64,000 nt of DNA, taken from positions 434,001 through 498,000 of the forward strand of contig RSEE01000006.1 of assembly GCA_003971905.1 (NCBI GenBank), read 5' to 3'. Within the stretch, counting starts at the first letter, position 1. Every line of letters begins with the position of its first letter. Source of the DNA: Moniliella sp. 'wahieum' (lineage: Eukaryota; Basidiomycota; Moniliellomycetes; Moniliellales; Moniliellaceae). The position numbers were made by a program, and so were the translations under genes. Of this stretch, positions 22,428 through 32,693 are shown piece after piece. Below the pieces are notes generated by a model. The model searched no databases. It had not been told where the DNA came from and was given only the letters and a program-made list of their open reading frames with translations.

Positions 22428-24616
22428 ATGGCCATCCAGTCGACTCTGGCCCTCCGCCCGTCTCGCCGGCGGTGTACGACGCCGTTCGTCATGCTCACCG
22501 CCCGCCCCGCCGGCTCGGGCTATTTCTTCTACGTACGCTCTTCCTCCAGTATACCATCACTGTTCCCGTCGTCCTTCTCGCCACACCACCCTTTATCATG
22601 CTACGGAATGTATTCCCTTTATGCGAAACACCCCGCCTGGTCGTTCAAGACGGGTGTCAGCACCACCATCGTCCGCATCGTCATCCTCTGCATGGGAATC
22701 ATCCGCTTCACTCCTGCTCCGCACTCCGACAGGGCTGCCAACACTGGCTTTTTGGCTTTTTGTATGCGAGTGATCGCCTGGCGCAGCTATGGCAAACGCA
22801 TCTGGGCCGACACCAAAACAATGCCTCACTTGAGCCACCTCCATGGCCACCGCTTGGACGAAGTATTGTTTCGCCCCCCCGCAGATTGGCTGCGTGGCCT
22901 ACTCGCTGTACGCGATCCGAGCCGACCCCTTGACGAGCAAATCTCTGTCTCGCCCCTTTATAATGGGCCCCCCCTGATCGAACCTGGCTTTGCCAAGGGG
23001 CGAATCAAGTGCTTTTGGTACCTCGCCAGCCCACCTCATACCCCCTCTTCCCCAGGACGGCGCGAAAGAGCGCACTAAGCCTGTCATGCTGTACTGCCAC
23101 GTGGTGCCGGCGTTAGCTCAGTGCTGGGGATGCCTTTATGGGTGCGACGTTGGCCACTGGTTTGGCCGCACAGCCAACATTGACGTGTTTACGGTGGATT
23201 ATGATTTGGCACCGTATGCCAAGTACCCCACCACGATAGCCAGTTGTTCGGAGCGTGGCTCTACTTGGTCATCGAACTCGGCTATCATCCGTCCCAAGTG
23301 TTCTTTGGTGGTGACTCGTACGGGTCAATGTCAGTGTTGCTATTAAACCGCTATCTGCGGGACGTATGGCCTCATCTCGAACCTCCCAGTGCGGATTCTT
23401 TTCTTGCTGTCGACCCTTCCTTGTCGGCAGCCAAGGTAGCGGCCAAAGTAAGCGTTATTCCCAGATCTTGCAGGGCGAACCGGTGCGTCCCTCCTGCTAC
23501 CCCGGGCATCGTCTTGCTCAGCCCATGGCTCCATCCTACCGATATGGGGGTCATCATCCCAGCCGGATCCACGCGATGGGGCACGATATTGTCTCGCTGC
23601 CGTACATGGAATGGGGCAACGAGTGCCTGGAATGGGCCGGGAACATAAGTCGACCAAGGATTTGTCCCCCACCAGTCCCTGGGTGTCGCCCCCCACTATC
23701 TTGCTTGCCGACGAGCTGGTACCCTCCCTCCTCTTTGGGTTGGAATGGAGGGGCAGAAACTCTTCTGGACGAAGGGACCGACTTGGTCCGCCGCGCCCGC
23801 TCGGCCGGGAATGACGTGGAGCACTACGTTGCGCCCGGAATGCCCCATGACTTTTATTCGATTCCCTTTGAGAGGCCAATTCCAATCAACACTACGTCTG
23901 CTCCGGCCCTGGCTTTGCAAGTCATTATAAGGTGTTCCTCATTCCACTAGTACCGCGGCCGATGCTTGGTCGAGTCGACGGTGGAGCCAAGCATTCAAGT
24001 GCCTTCCTCGCCTCTCCTTCGCGCGGGGAGTCTTCCCAAGAGCTAGAGCTCACCAAGCCGGAAGCCGGAGAAGCACGCGCCAACAGAAGCCGGACCGAAG
24101 GACCGATCAGGGACTTCCCCCGTGGAGATGCTGGCCGAGCGGAACCAGAGTATGTGCAGGAGCATGGTCCAATGTCGGTATTTGAGGTTGCCCCAGAGAC
24201 TGCCCCAGGGGAGATGTTGTCTGATACGGAGTCCGGACGAGACGAAGGGCACCAAGCCGTACGCAAGCAAAGCCAAGAGTCCACCTCGGTGGAGAATCTG
24301 TCTGAGCCTGCGCTGGTACCCGACCAACCCCTTACGCCCGCCTCCGTGAAAGGCCTGACCGATTCCCATCAGAATATGATCCCACACAAAGGCCGAGACG
24401 CCAACGGAAACGATGGCTGCCCAGGAGGAGGAACGATTGGCCTCAGCGCCTGTCGAGTTTGCTGTGGGAATTGGCATGCCCGCGGTACAGCCCGAGGTGC
24501 TTGCTCACGCACCACCCACAGATCCGACATTGTCTCCCAAGACAAAAGTCAGGAGTGGTAAGGGTAAGGGTAAGGACAAGGGCAAGGGTAAGGGTAAGGG
24601 CAAGGGTACTCGGTAA
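22428..24616 (+). CDS. Membrane-linked alpha/beta hydrolase (lipase/esterase-like)
   Basis: Predicted serine hydrolase of the alpha/beta hydrolase-3 type; substrate unknown, possibly a lipid ester. A hydrophobic N-terminal segment (about 22.52-22.6 kb; FLQYTITVPVVLLATPP) suggests membrane anchoring. The fold shows PVMLYCH before a degraded HGG-type oxyanion motif, VDYDLAPYAKYP (family YRLAPE position), nucleophile GDSYG at about 23.31 kb, and acid/base region ARSAGNDV..PGMPHDFYSIPF with the catalytic His. A long acidic Ser/Glu-rich tail follows (23.95-24.5 kb), ending in GKGKGKDKGKGKGKGKGTR. Frames switch several times (about 22.48, 23.05, 23.1, 23.24, 23.45, 23.75, 24.41 kb), matching the single-base losses elsewhere, so the gene is probably functional. 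It is convergent with the kinase gene, 463 bp apart. Confidence 0.65.
24557..24609 (+). repeat. GGTAAG/GGCAAG hexamer repeat coding (Gly-Lys)n
   Basis: Nine near-hexameric units (GGTAAG, GGCAAG, one GACAAG) in frame at the 3' end of the hydrolase gene. They encode an alternating Gly-Lys tail immediately before TR-stop. Confidence 0.85.
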
Positions 24617-25079
24617 AGCCGGCGAGGGCAAGGGCGTGAAACACCAAAAGCGAACACAATATCCTCTCCACCATCTATGACTGGGTCACCGATCAGTCAG
24701 TGGTCGAAGTGATCGATCAGTGCCATTCGCGCGTCTACAGGATGGATCTGTCTCTGTCTCTGGAAATATGATATCCAAACTGTCGCATGGAAGGCCCGGC
24801 GACGGCACACTGTACTAGTAGGTAGTAGGCATTGCCGCGAGCGAGGCCAGGAGTCGATGAGAATGAATAAAAAACGCGGCCCCTCGGCAAATACGAACGA
24901 ATGGCACATCGCTTGGGGAAATAAGTGAAGCGCGCCGGGAAAGATAAAAGAGGGTGGGTCCGTAGGAGAAAACGGGCAAGAAAGGATGGCTACAACATGG
25001 TTTAGGGGCTTTGGTTCAAGGATGAGGGCAAGGGAGGGACAACAAATGGCGTGGTGGGAGCGTGAAGAAACGGACAAGG
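24617..25079. other. Convergent intergenic region, no gene seen
   Basis: Shared 3' region of the hydrolase (+) and kinase (-) genes. No family-like frame or clear repeat is visible; it presumably holds both polyadenylation sites. Confidence 0.5.
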
Positions 25080-27494
25080 TTATTTGCGGAAGAATTTGCT
25101 GAAACCTTTTCCCGCCAGACTCGACTTTTTAGTAGAGTTGTCACTGAGCGTCACACCGTCCGGGGTCGGGGCTACAGGGCTGGGCTTGGAAGTCATCGAC
25201 GACTGGCCCATCCCACCTGGAGTGGCAAACTGCCAAAAGTTGCCGACGACAAAGGGGTATGGCCGATGGGGGTTTTCCCGGCAAATGAGAAGTACCGTGG
25301 AAGGAGGAAGAGGTGGATCGGTGGGGGGGCACGAGGCTGTCGCCTAGGATGAGCGGGCCGAGAACGGGCATGGTCCATCGAGTGGTGCCCACGCGGTTGT
25401 CCCGTGGAAACGCGTGCCGGAGGGGTTGGGACCCATCCTAGGCTGCGGCGTCGACCGAGCTCCATGAGCGCGGCTAGGTTCGAAGGTCCGCCAAACATCT
25501 CTGCCAAGAAGGATGCGTCCAGTTGGGGAGGCGTTGGCTTGTTCTTCTCTTTCAGCTCTGCAATGGGCTGAAGCCCCATGGTTGCACGAAGCGGCTTCAT
25601 CGCAGACTCGTGCGACCGACGCATCACTTCTGCTGGGGCAGACGCCGTCGAATAAACACTCAACTGGTCATCCGATAGACCCGATCGCATACTTGACATA
25701 CTGGTCCGAGGCGTCGTGCCCGGAGTAAGTTGGTTGCGCTCTCGCCATGACAGGCTGCTCACTGACAGGCAAAGGCTTGGCAGGTAGCAACGCTTTCCTG
25801 GTTTTTCTCCCGTTCCCGACCCCGTTCGTCGCAGAGAAGGGTACGGGATCGCCGAAGAAGAAGAGGTGGGATGGTCGTGGATTTGAGCAGCTTCGCGGGC
25901 ACGAGAAGCGTTGGAACCCTTGCGGTTGCCTCGCTTTCGTCGTCGGGGCTTGGCCGAACTGGCAACGGAACCTCTTTCATCGTCCGAAGAGTCGAGAACT
26001 TCCTCCTGGGATCCAACATGGCAGTTAAGCTGGTATTGTCCGTCGGCGCGAGGTGCGACGTGGCGGCAGTCATGCCTGTTGCTCCGTACCGCACCAAGAG
26101 ACCAGGAACCTGTTCTCGGTGGGGAGGATCAGCCGAAACCGGCTCTAGGTTCGACCGTGAGATGAGTTGAGGAGGAAGGCGTGGCCCTCCTCGGCGACAG
26201 CGTCGGGAGGTACTGGGGTCAGGGAGAGAGGCTGGACCGAAAGGCGTTCAATCGCATGAGGTAAGGCAGCCGAAAGGGAGGGGGTACGGTAGTACGCATG
26301 CGCCGAGGTGGTACGCGATAGCGGCAGTGATTCCATGCTGGCACCACGAGATAGGGCAGGACGCTGGTGGGGCCCTGCAACACCAAGGTGCTGGCACAAG
26401 TTTGCGGACCAACTCCCAAGCTCAGCGGCGGAGACTCGGTTGCCAGTCGAGACTTTGCAGAATACACGTGTCGCCAAGAATGAGGCCACCGTAGTGTCAA
26501 CCCGTCAAAGGCCGACAAGAGGAAGGCAACGGGGTCGCGTTCAAAAGCAGCAAAGGAGGGGCAGCGGTCTGCTGAGGGCTCCTGAAAGGGGTTGCGGTGG
26601 AACAACATATTGAGCAGAACCACGCCTAGGGCCCATACATCTGCAACCTTGGCGTCGTACGTTGTAGATGCTTCATGACAACACTCTAAAGAAAAGTTAG
26701 CCTTGTTCTTCTGGACAGAGGTGCAAAAACGTACCATACGACATGTAGGGCTTGCTGCCACATACAAAGTCCTCGCAGTGCTCCTGCTGGGAAGCCAGAC
26801 CAAAGTCGGTAAGCTTGACAATCACCTGCGCAGAATTATCGATGTTGGGAGATAGATGGCGATGGTCCTCCACAATGAAGTTCTCCGGTGTCAGATCCCG
26901 ATGCGCAACGCCATGGTCGTGACAGAACTGAACTGCCATACACATTGTTGGAACATGCAGCTGATAATGTGCAGGCGGGGCCATGACAAGATGGAAAAGC
27001 CTGATGTAGTGGCCAAAAGAAGGGGATCGCAGGAGGCGGTGCCCCCTAATGCTGAAACCTTCCCCTCAGCGATGGATGACCCATCTTCATGTTCGTGCCA
27101 CGTCTTCGTGGACCTGCTCCAGCCAATAGAACAGATCTTGGCCGGGGCAGTGCTCCACAGAGAGAAACAGCCAATCCTGGGTCTCGTACGAACAGTAAAG
27201 AGTGATGATGTGGTCGTGAAAGGGATCGACTGGTGGATAGCAGATTCGAGACGTTGAATCGATATCGTCGGATGTCAGGTCACGCTTGCACAGCATTTGA
27301 GTGCAAACTGACGCGACGGTCCATCGCATGGACCCTGGCCCGAAGCGGACTGTACCTCCTTGACCAAGTAGACAGAAGTGTAGCTCCCTCCCCCAACTTG
27401 GCACCACCTCCAGCGGGCCATCAATACCGCTACCGGGCTGTTTGGCCCCTGGAGTCGGGGCAACAAGGTGGATTTGCGAGCCGTCATGGTGCAT
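25080..27494 (-). CDS. Ran1/Ksp1-like Ser/Thr protein kinase with unusual catalytic loop
   Basis: Predicted soluble kinase of the fungal Ran1(Pat1)/Ksp1 group, which controls nutrient and developmental switches. Visible in order: glycine loop LGGGSYTSVYLV (read across a shift at ~27.39 kb), beta-3 lysine FALK, YPPVDPFHDHIITLY, hinge LSVEHCPGQDLFYWL, a ~45-residue insert, then AVQFCHDHGVAHRDLTPEN, DFGLAS, CGSKPYMSYEC and DVWALGVVLLNMLFHRNPF. A 49-nt intron (26686-26734) splits the activation segment in phase (MSY-E). A long Ser-rich tail ends GKGFSKFFRK at 25080. The catalytic loop has Thr where HRDLK normally has Lys, and the APE-type Pro is Tyr. The start at 27494 (MHHDGSQ) is minimal; the frame is open upstream to about 27610 without a Met, so a 5' exon is possible. 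Frame breaks occur near 27.30 and 27.09 kb. Confidence 0.7.
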
Positions 27495-27927
27495 ACCTGG
27501 AGCCAGGCGATCACCCGGAGCGAAAATGTCGACGGCATTCTGCCAGCCCAGTCCAGCAGCAATGCTGGCGTGGCGCGAGGCTAGGTAGTCATCGGTTATG
27601 CAGGGCCTGGCACTGAGAAACGAACGAATCCGAGAGCGGAGGGGGGAGTGGGGGGGGCAGGGGAAGGGGTGGGGAGGGTTGCGGTTGCGGTTGCTCGGGG
27701 AATGAAGACAGTGGTGGCTAGTTTGTGGGGCGGGGCTCCGGCAGTGAACAGTGCCCTCTGCCGCGGAGGAGTGCAATCGATCATACTGTGCTGCGGAGGG
27801 GTGCAGGAGCCAGTACTGGTAGGCGAAGGCTCCAGGGGGGAAGAGCAAAATGCATCTCCTCCATCGGCAGAGCCTTGAAGCTCGTTGCGGAGGCGAGGCG
27901 ATGGAGGGCGGACAAAAAAACTCAGTA

Positions 27928-28101
27928 TTAGGGAGGGGGATCAGGTGATCGCGCTGGCTGTAGCCAGCCATGGGGGCGGGGCGGGGACTCATGGACGCGG
28001 CGAATTCCAAGGGCGGATGCTTCCGCGGAGGCCTTGGCCTTGGCCTCTTCCCGCTGGAGCAGAGACTTTGCGTAGGGCGACAAGTCGGCGTCGTCCTGCA
28101 T
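27928..28101 (-). CDS. Small unrecognised open frame, possibly an exon
   Basis: The - frame from an ATG at 28101 reads MQDDADLSPYAKSLLQREE then Ala/Lys-rich helix and a Pro-rich end. Composition is more protein-like than the surrounding Arg/Pro frames. The ATG overlaps a good acceptor (CTTCATGCAG), so it may instead be an exon continuing from MPLPTEQTDFVRSHLLP near 28310. No family recognised; could be the 5' part of the kinase gene or an independent small gene. Confidence 0.3.
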   Translation of the reverse strand: MQDDADLSPYAKSLLQREEAKAKASAEASALGIRRVHESPPRPHGWLQPARSPDPPP

Positions 28102-29356
28102 GAAGCGTGGGAACGGGAGAGGTGTTGAGCTGGCGGTCGAAACGGCGTGTGCCAGGCACAGACACTGGAGCGATTGGAAATGCCCTGGTCGCGTGCTAGG
28201 CCTCCGAGCCCGGCGCGCCCGCGCTGGGCCCAGTAGCCTTGTGCGGTGGCGTCTTCGGGAGCAGATGGCTGCGGACAAAGTCGGTCTGCTCGGTGGGGAG
28301 TGGCATGGCGGCGGCGGCAGTGGCTGCTGCAGCAGCAGCAGCAGGTAGAGGAAGGGAAAGGAGGCCGCCGAGCCGCACGAGTCGGCCGGGGAGGGGGAGG
28401 CAGTGGTGGTGGTGGAGAACGGAAAGACGAGGGCGGCCGCAACAAGCAAGCCAAGAAAGCCAAGCAAGCCCAGCAAGCCCAGCAGCAAGCCCAGCAGCAC
28501 GCAAGCAAGTACATAGGCGCTGGCTTGCAACTTTCAAGTGTGGCTGTCACATGCATGTCACATGTCAGGCATTGCAGACCCTGCCGCATCGCGCTCCCGC
28601 CGCTGCCCCGCCGCCGCACGGGGCGCTTGCTTCAACATTGAATTCCCCTGTGCCATGTGCATCCCCCGGTGCTCGCAGCCACACCGCCTGCCCCGCCGCT
28701 GCCCATGGCTCCCGCCGTCTGGCGCACAGCCCATGTCGCTCGCGTGCGCTGTGTGGCACAGCTGGCACCTGCTCGCACCCCCACGTCCACTTGTTCATCT
28801 GTCAGCCAGCAGACACAGGGGCGAGGGTACAGGCGGGTACCCCGGTCCTCTCGCCCTACAGCCAGCCTATATAAGTCTCACTTCAAGAGCTTCAAGCTGC
28901 AAGCCCATCGCTCTGCCACTGCTGCTGCTCCGCCCTGTCCCGGCTGTGCCTTGTCTACGCCTCCCACCGCCACCATTCTCACCCTCTGGCTCCACGCAAT
29001 CGCACCATTGTTATAGCGCAGCTTACGTAGGCTTAAGCACCTCCTTTCGAGAGCAGAAACGCTCTTGACCATGCAATTCGATCATCTCGATCATCCAGAA
29101 CTTGGCACACAGCCACTAGGCACTGGGGAGTCAGTGCGTTCCATGCACAATCCCCGTCAACGCGTTCGTCCCTCGCCGTCTTTCCCATTCTCATCCATCA
29201 GCAGTATCCAGGCCTGGCGGTTCAAGTGAGCGCTCACTGGTCGAACAGGAATACGGGGAGGATCGTTTGGCAAATGGGCATCGAAACTCAAAAGATGCCT
29301 AGAAACCCTTGGCCCAGTTACCAGCCCTACAGAGAGGCCCAAGTCAGTGTCTAAGC
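28102..29356. other. Intergenic, microsatellite-bearing
   Basis: Holds an AGCCA/AAGCC microsatellite (about 28440-28500), TCACATGCATGTCACATG words (28547-28566), a GCTTCAAGC cluster near 28885 and two TATA-like spots. Reading frames on both strands are Ser/Pro/Ala composition artefacts. No gene supported. Confidence 0.5.
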
Positions 29357-30141
29357 TCATAAGGACTGAGAAGAGCAAACATACTGGAAGAACTGCTTGA
29401 GCTGTGCAACGATCGCCTCTAGCCCCTGAAGCCAAGCAGAGAGTTGCTCCAGGACCTTTTCCTGGGGAGATCCGAGCTTAGCATAAAAGTCGGCCCGGTA
29501 GGGGCAAGCCTTCATGGCCAGGCCAAAGACAGGACGAACGACAAATGAGTGGTACTGCCGCAGGGTTGCCTCGTAGGCCTTGGTAAAGCTCACGCTCAGC
29601 TCCTCCCCGGCATTGTCCAGCGACCGACGGAGGGCGGCCGCGGTAAACTCAAGCCCACTTGTGGCCCCCATCGAGGTCAGCACAACAGTGGCACAACTAG
29701 GGTAACAGTACGTACCGAAGCAACCATAGCAGACCTTGGGATGCAGGACGCTTACTACCCGACTCACCGGCCTTTCCCTCGTTCTGCAAAAGCGACTCCA
29801 ACGTCGCAGACTGGTCAGGGGCAGCAAGAAGACGTGTACGAATTTTCTGCACAGCGGCGGTCCAGTCAGCGCATGGTAACCGAAGCAAAGAGTAGGCGAA
29901 GGAGACATACGGTGATATTCCCATTCATGTCGCTTTGAACCATGGAAAAGGCCGAGGAGCCCAGAAGGTCGAAAAGGGAGACCAGACCCTCGGACGCTTC
30001 CAGAAAGGCGGACGTGTCGACGCCAGGAGTTGTGGGAACCTCCGAAAAGACTGGAGTGGTGCAGGTTCCCGTCAGACCTAGCATTTGCTTATTCCGGAAT
30101 ACACACACCTTCTTAAGGCCGTCAAAGTAGGTGACAGACAT
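29357..30141 (-). CDS. Glycolipid transfer protein (GLTP fold)
   Basis: Soluble carrier that moves glycosphingolipids between membranes. Four exons (30141-30109, 30039-29911, 29846-29716, 29657-29357) splice in phase with introns of 69, 64 and 58 nt to give 197 residues, the usual family length. Start MSVTYFDGLKK is the only in-frame Met with a sensible intron 1. The glycolipid-recognition residues are all present: Asp and Asn in MVQSDMNGNIT, the following Lys across intron 2 (TKIRTRL), Trp in GLLWLLRGLEF, and His in RQYHSFVVRPVF. The C terminus (AYEATLRQYH..KACPYRADFYAKLG) is typical. A short Ser/Lys/Pro insertion (ESGSKRPASQ) precedes the Trp helix. This gene has no frame break, which supports local sequence accuracy. 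Confidence 0.9.
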
Positions 30142-30696
30142 GGTGGGCCGAGCGGGAGCTAGAAGGTGGTGGAGGTGAGGTGTACATGTCAAGACATCAT
30201 GGACATTGCAGCAACCAGGCAGCACCACCGAATTACATAAGCAATTCCACGTTGCCACACTACGTATTGATGGGTTCACCTGGTTTACCCCGCCGTATTA
30301 ATTGGGTTCTGATCTCAGAGGCCCTTAGCCTGAGGCCTCAAATGAGGCCTTTTTCAACTATTGATGCTATGCCGAGCCTGATCATTAATCATTCGCAAAG
30401 CGTAGACCGAACGTTTCGTTCATCACACCGCAGGCTCGCCCATTCGGTGTTTGAATAAACAGGTTAAAGGAATGGTGTGGGTGCGCGGCTGTACGTCGAC
30501 AAAACACACCAAAAACGGAACAGTGATCGTGCGCGCGTGATCTCGCTACTAATGCCGAAGAGAAAAATCATCATCATGTGCCGGTCACCCACAGGTCAAC
30601 GTCCGCACAGCAAACGAGACTTGATAATTGCCAACGTATTTTGGATGGCCTTCGTGTATCCGAACAACAGGAACAAGATGCGAAACCCGTGGAGAC

Positions 30697-30739
30697 TTTA
30701 AGCTCTTAAGCTTGAAGCTTGAAGAGCTTGAAGCTTGAG
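30697..30739. repeat. AAGCTTGA repeat cluster
   Basis: Tandem AAGCTTG/AGCTTGA words followed directly by TTAGATCTTAGATCT and a GTGAC-word cluster. Same family as 21803-21852 and 41923-42013. Confidence 0.75.
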
Positions 30740-32583
30740 TTAGATCTTAGATCTCATATGTGACACGTGAATGTGACCTGTGACGCGGGGAAGATCGATT
30801 GCCTATATTAGACTACTTGCGCCAGAAGCGTCACCGGCTAGTGTATATACCACACTTTGTCCGCGCTGTGTCCACGCACCCCCTTCTCCTCTTCTCATTG
30901 ATCTCATCCCTTTCCGATTGTGCCAAGTCTTCCTATACCACCGCCCCGCTGCTCGCTCTGCTCAGCATTCGTTCCCCCGGATTGCAACCTTGTAACAATA
31001 TGCTTCCTCTTTTCATACACGAAGAAGTCGGACAGTCCCATCTTCTGCACGGAACCGTCGTGTGTGAAGAGCGCATATAAGACGCGTCCACCGCCATCAC
31101 AAGTCACTATCCCTCGTGTATGCGTACTGTGAGAAAGGTAGAAGAAGAGCCAAAATGCTCCAACGAGAGCATCTTCGTGTATCGAATCCCTTCCATGCTA
31201 CTAGTTCAAAGAGCCGCCGCTTCTGCTGCATATCAGATGCACTAGCCACGCCGAAAGCGACGGATGAGAAACGGCGGCAAAGGAACAGGGGATTTCGTGA
31301 CAGTGGGTGGTTCCGTTTGCCTATCTTTTCTGATTGGATCTGCTGGACACAGGGGGCAAAATAGGGCTGCGGGCGTCCGAGGGGTGTGTAGGCGCGTGTG
31401 ACGAATTGACACTGCCGGTGCTGGTGGTGACATGGTGACACCAGAGGCAGGAGCAGGTACACCAGTAGTAGTGGAGGGTGTTTTCCCCATCAGTGTCCAG
31501 ACCTAACTCGCAGCGCTCCCAAGGTCAGTTGTGCCTGCCTGCACACTACTTGCGTTGTGGTGGCCCAGGGGTTGTATGAGCGTCACGTGACCACCAGGGG
31601 ATACGAAACAGAGGGTCGAGGCGATGCGATCAATGAGAAAGGTCGTGTGGGCCGTGCATGTTGCACCGGTTCTGGGCCTTGGGCGCTAGCCAGGCTGGTC
31701 TTTTAGCTTCAGTTCAGTCTCTCAGTTACTAGTTACTAGTTAGGCTAGTCCTAGCCGGGAGCCGGGGGCCGGGGGAAGCGGTCAGGCGGTCACGGTCAGG
31801 CATGATGATGATGCGTCCTTCGCGGTATATCGAATGGCTGGGTGCCCTGAGCGTTCCAGTGAACCGCATCGGCCTGGCCGGTGAATTCGTCGCCGCCCAT
31901 GAACGTGAACGTTCAGTGGAACCCTGGCACAGCGGCAGCCACGCAGCGGGCAAAGGAAGAAATCGGGTGCGCAGGCGGCCTGTGCGGGTGCCTCGGGCAG
32001 ACAGCTGCACAGGCCCCGAGGCGCTGTGAGCGTGGAGGCGCTGAGGCGCTGAGGCTGAGTGCGCCCTGACGCGTGATGGTGGAATACAGCACAGGGGCAG
32101 TTGGGCGGTGGGCTGAAGCATGGGGGTCGGTGATCGATGACGAGGATGAGCACACCGCCAGGGTTGCTTGGCAGCCCAGCACCAGCACGCACCGGCGGGT
32201 GAGGGGCTGGCCACTGTGAGACATGTCTGCGCCGGCACAGGGTGGCTGTCGGAGAACGCACCCGCGGAGAAAGACTGGCGCCGAGGCTCTGGGATTTGTC
32301 ATCGGGGCAATCATTCGCAGGGCAGCTGCGACAATCGTGTCACGTTTTGGTCACGCTCTGCACGGGTGCAGGCGGGGGCAGCAGCGCAGCGCTGGGGGTG
32401 GGAATGCGAAGAAGATGCACGTGCCTATACCAGAGTGCAAGTGCACACACCTGCCGCCGCTGCCCGGCGGCTCTGCAACCCGATCTCTTCCCATGGGGCG
32501 CCGAGCAGCAGCACCGTTCGCTGCCAACATTCGGTTCAGCGACGCCCAACCACCTGCCGCTCCTCTGGCCTGTCCTGCCGTGT

Positions 32584-32672
32584 TGTGCCTTGCCTTGTCT
32601 TGCCCTGCCTTGCCTTGTTTTGTCGTGCCTTGCTCTGCAAGCTGCTGACCTGGCTTGGCTTGCTGCTCCCTG
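32584..32672 (+). repeat. CCTTG/CTTGC pentamer microsatellite
   Basis: Imperfect run of TGCCTTGCCTTG-type pentamers ending about 20 bp before the HapX-like ATG, so probably in its 5' UTR or core promoter. The complementary AGCCA-type run occurs near 28440-28500 and 46728-46772. Confidence 0.7.
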
Positions 32673-32693
32673 CACTCCTCCGCCGCTGCCGCC

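Larger units (their letters stand above)
30142..32693. other. Large divergent intergenic region
   Basis: Region between the divergent GLTP and HapX-like genes. It contains a GGCCTNAGCCTGAGGCCT palindromic cluster (about 30318-30350), the AAGCTTGA cluster at 30697-30739 followed by GTGACACGTGAATGTGAC words (30760-30783), a TCACGTGAC site near 31585 and a CCTTG microsatellite just before the bZIP gene. Short frames on both strands show no family resemblance. Confidence 0.5.

Noticed and set aside
24557-24609. Telomere-like GGGTAA repeats
   Set aside because: The unit is GGTAAG/GGCAAG with codon-third-position variation and is in frame as Gly-Lys codons at a gene end, so it is coding rather than an interstitial telomere.
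27087-28619. 510-codon - strand open frame
   Set aside because: Only its last part carries real kinase sequence (YPPVDPFHDHIITLY to hinge); the remainder is Arg/Pro/Ser composition without family resemblance.
29735-29767. Apparent 33-nt ultrashort GT-AG intron in the GLTP gene
   Set aside because: The stretch is a multiple of three, open and in frame, and the total spliced length (594 nt) works with it retained; it is simply a small insertion in the protein.
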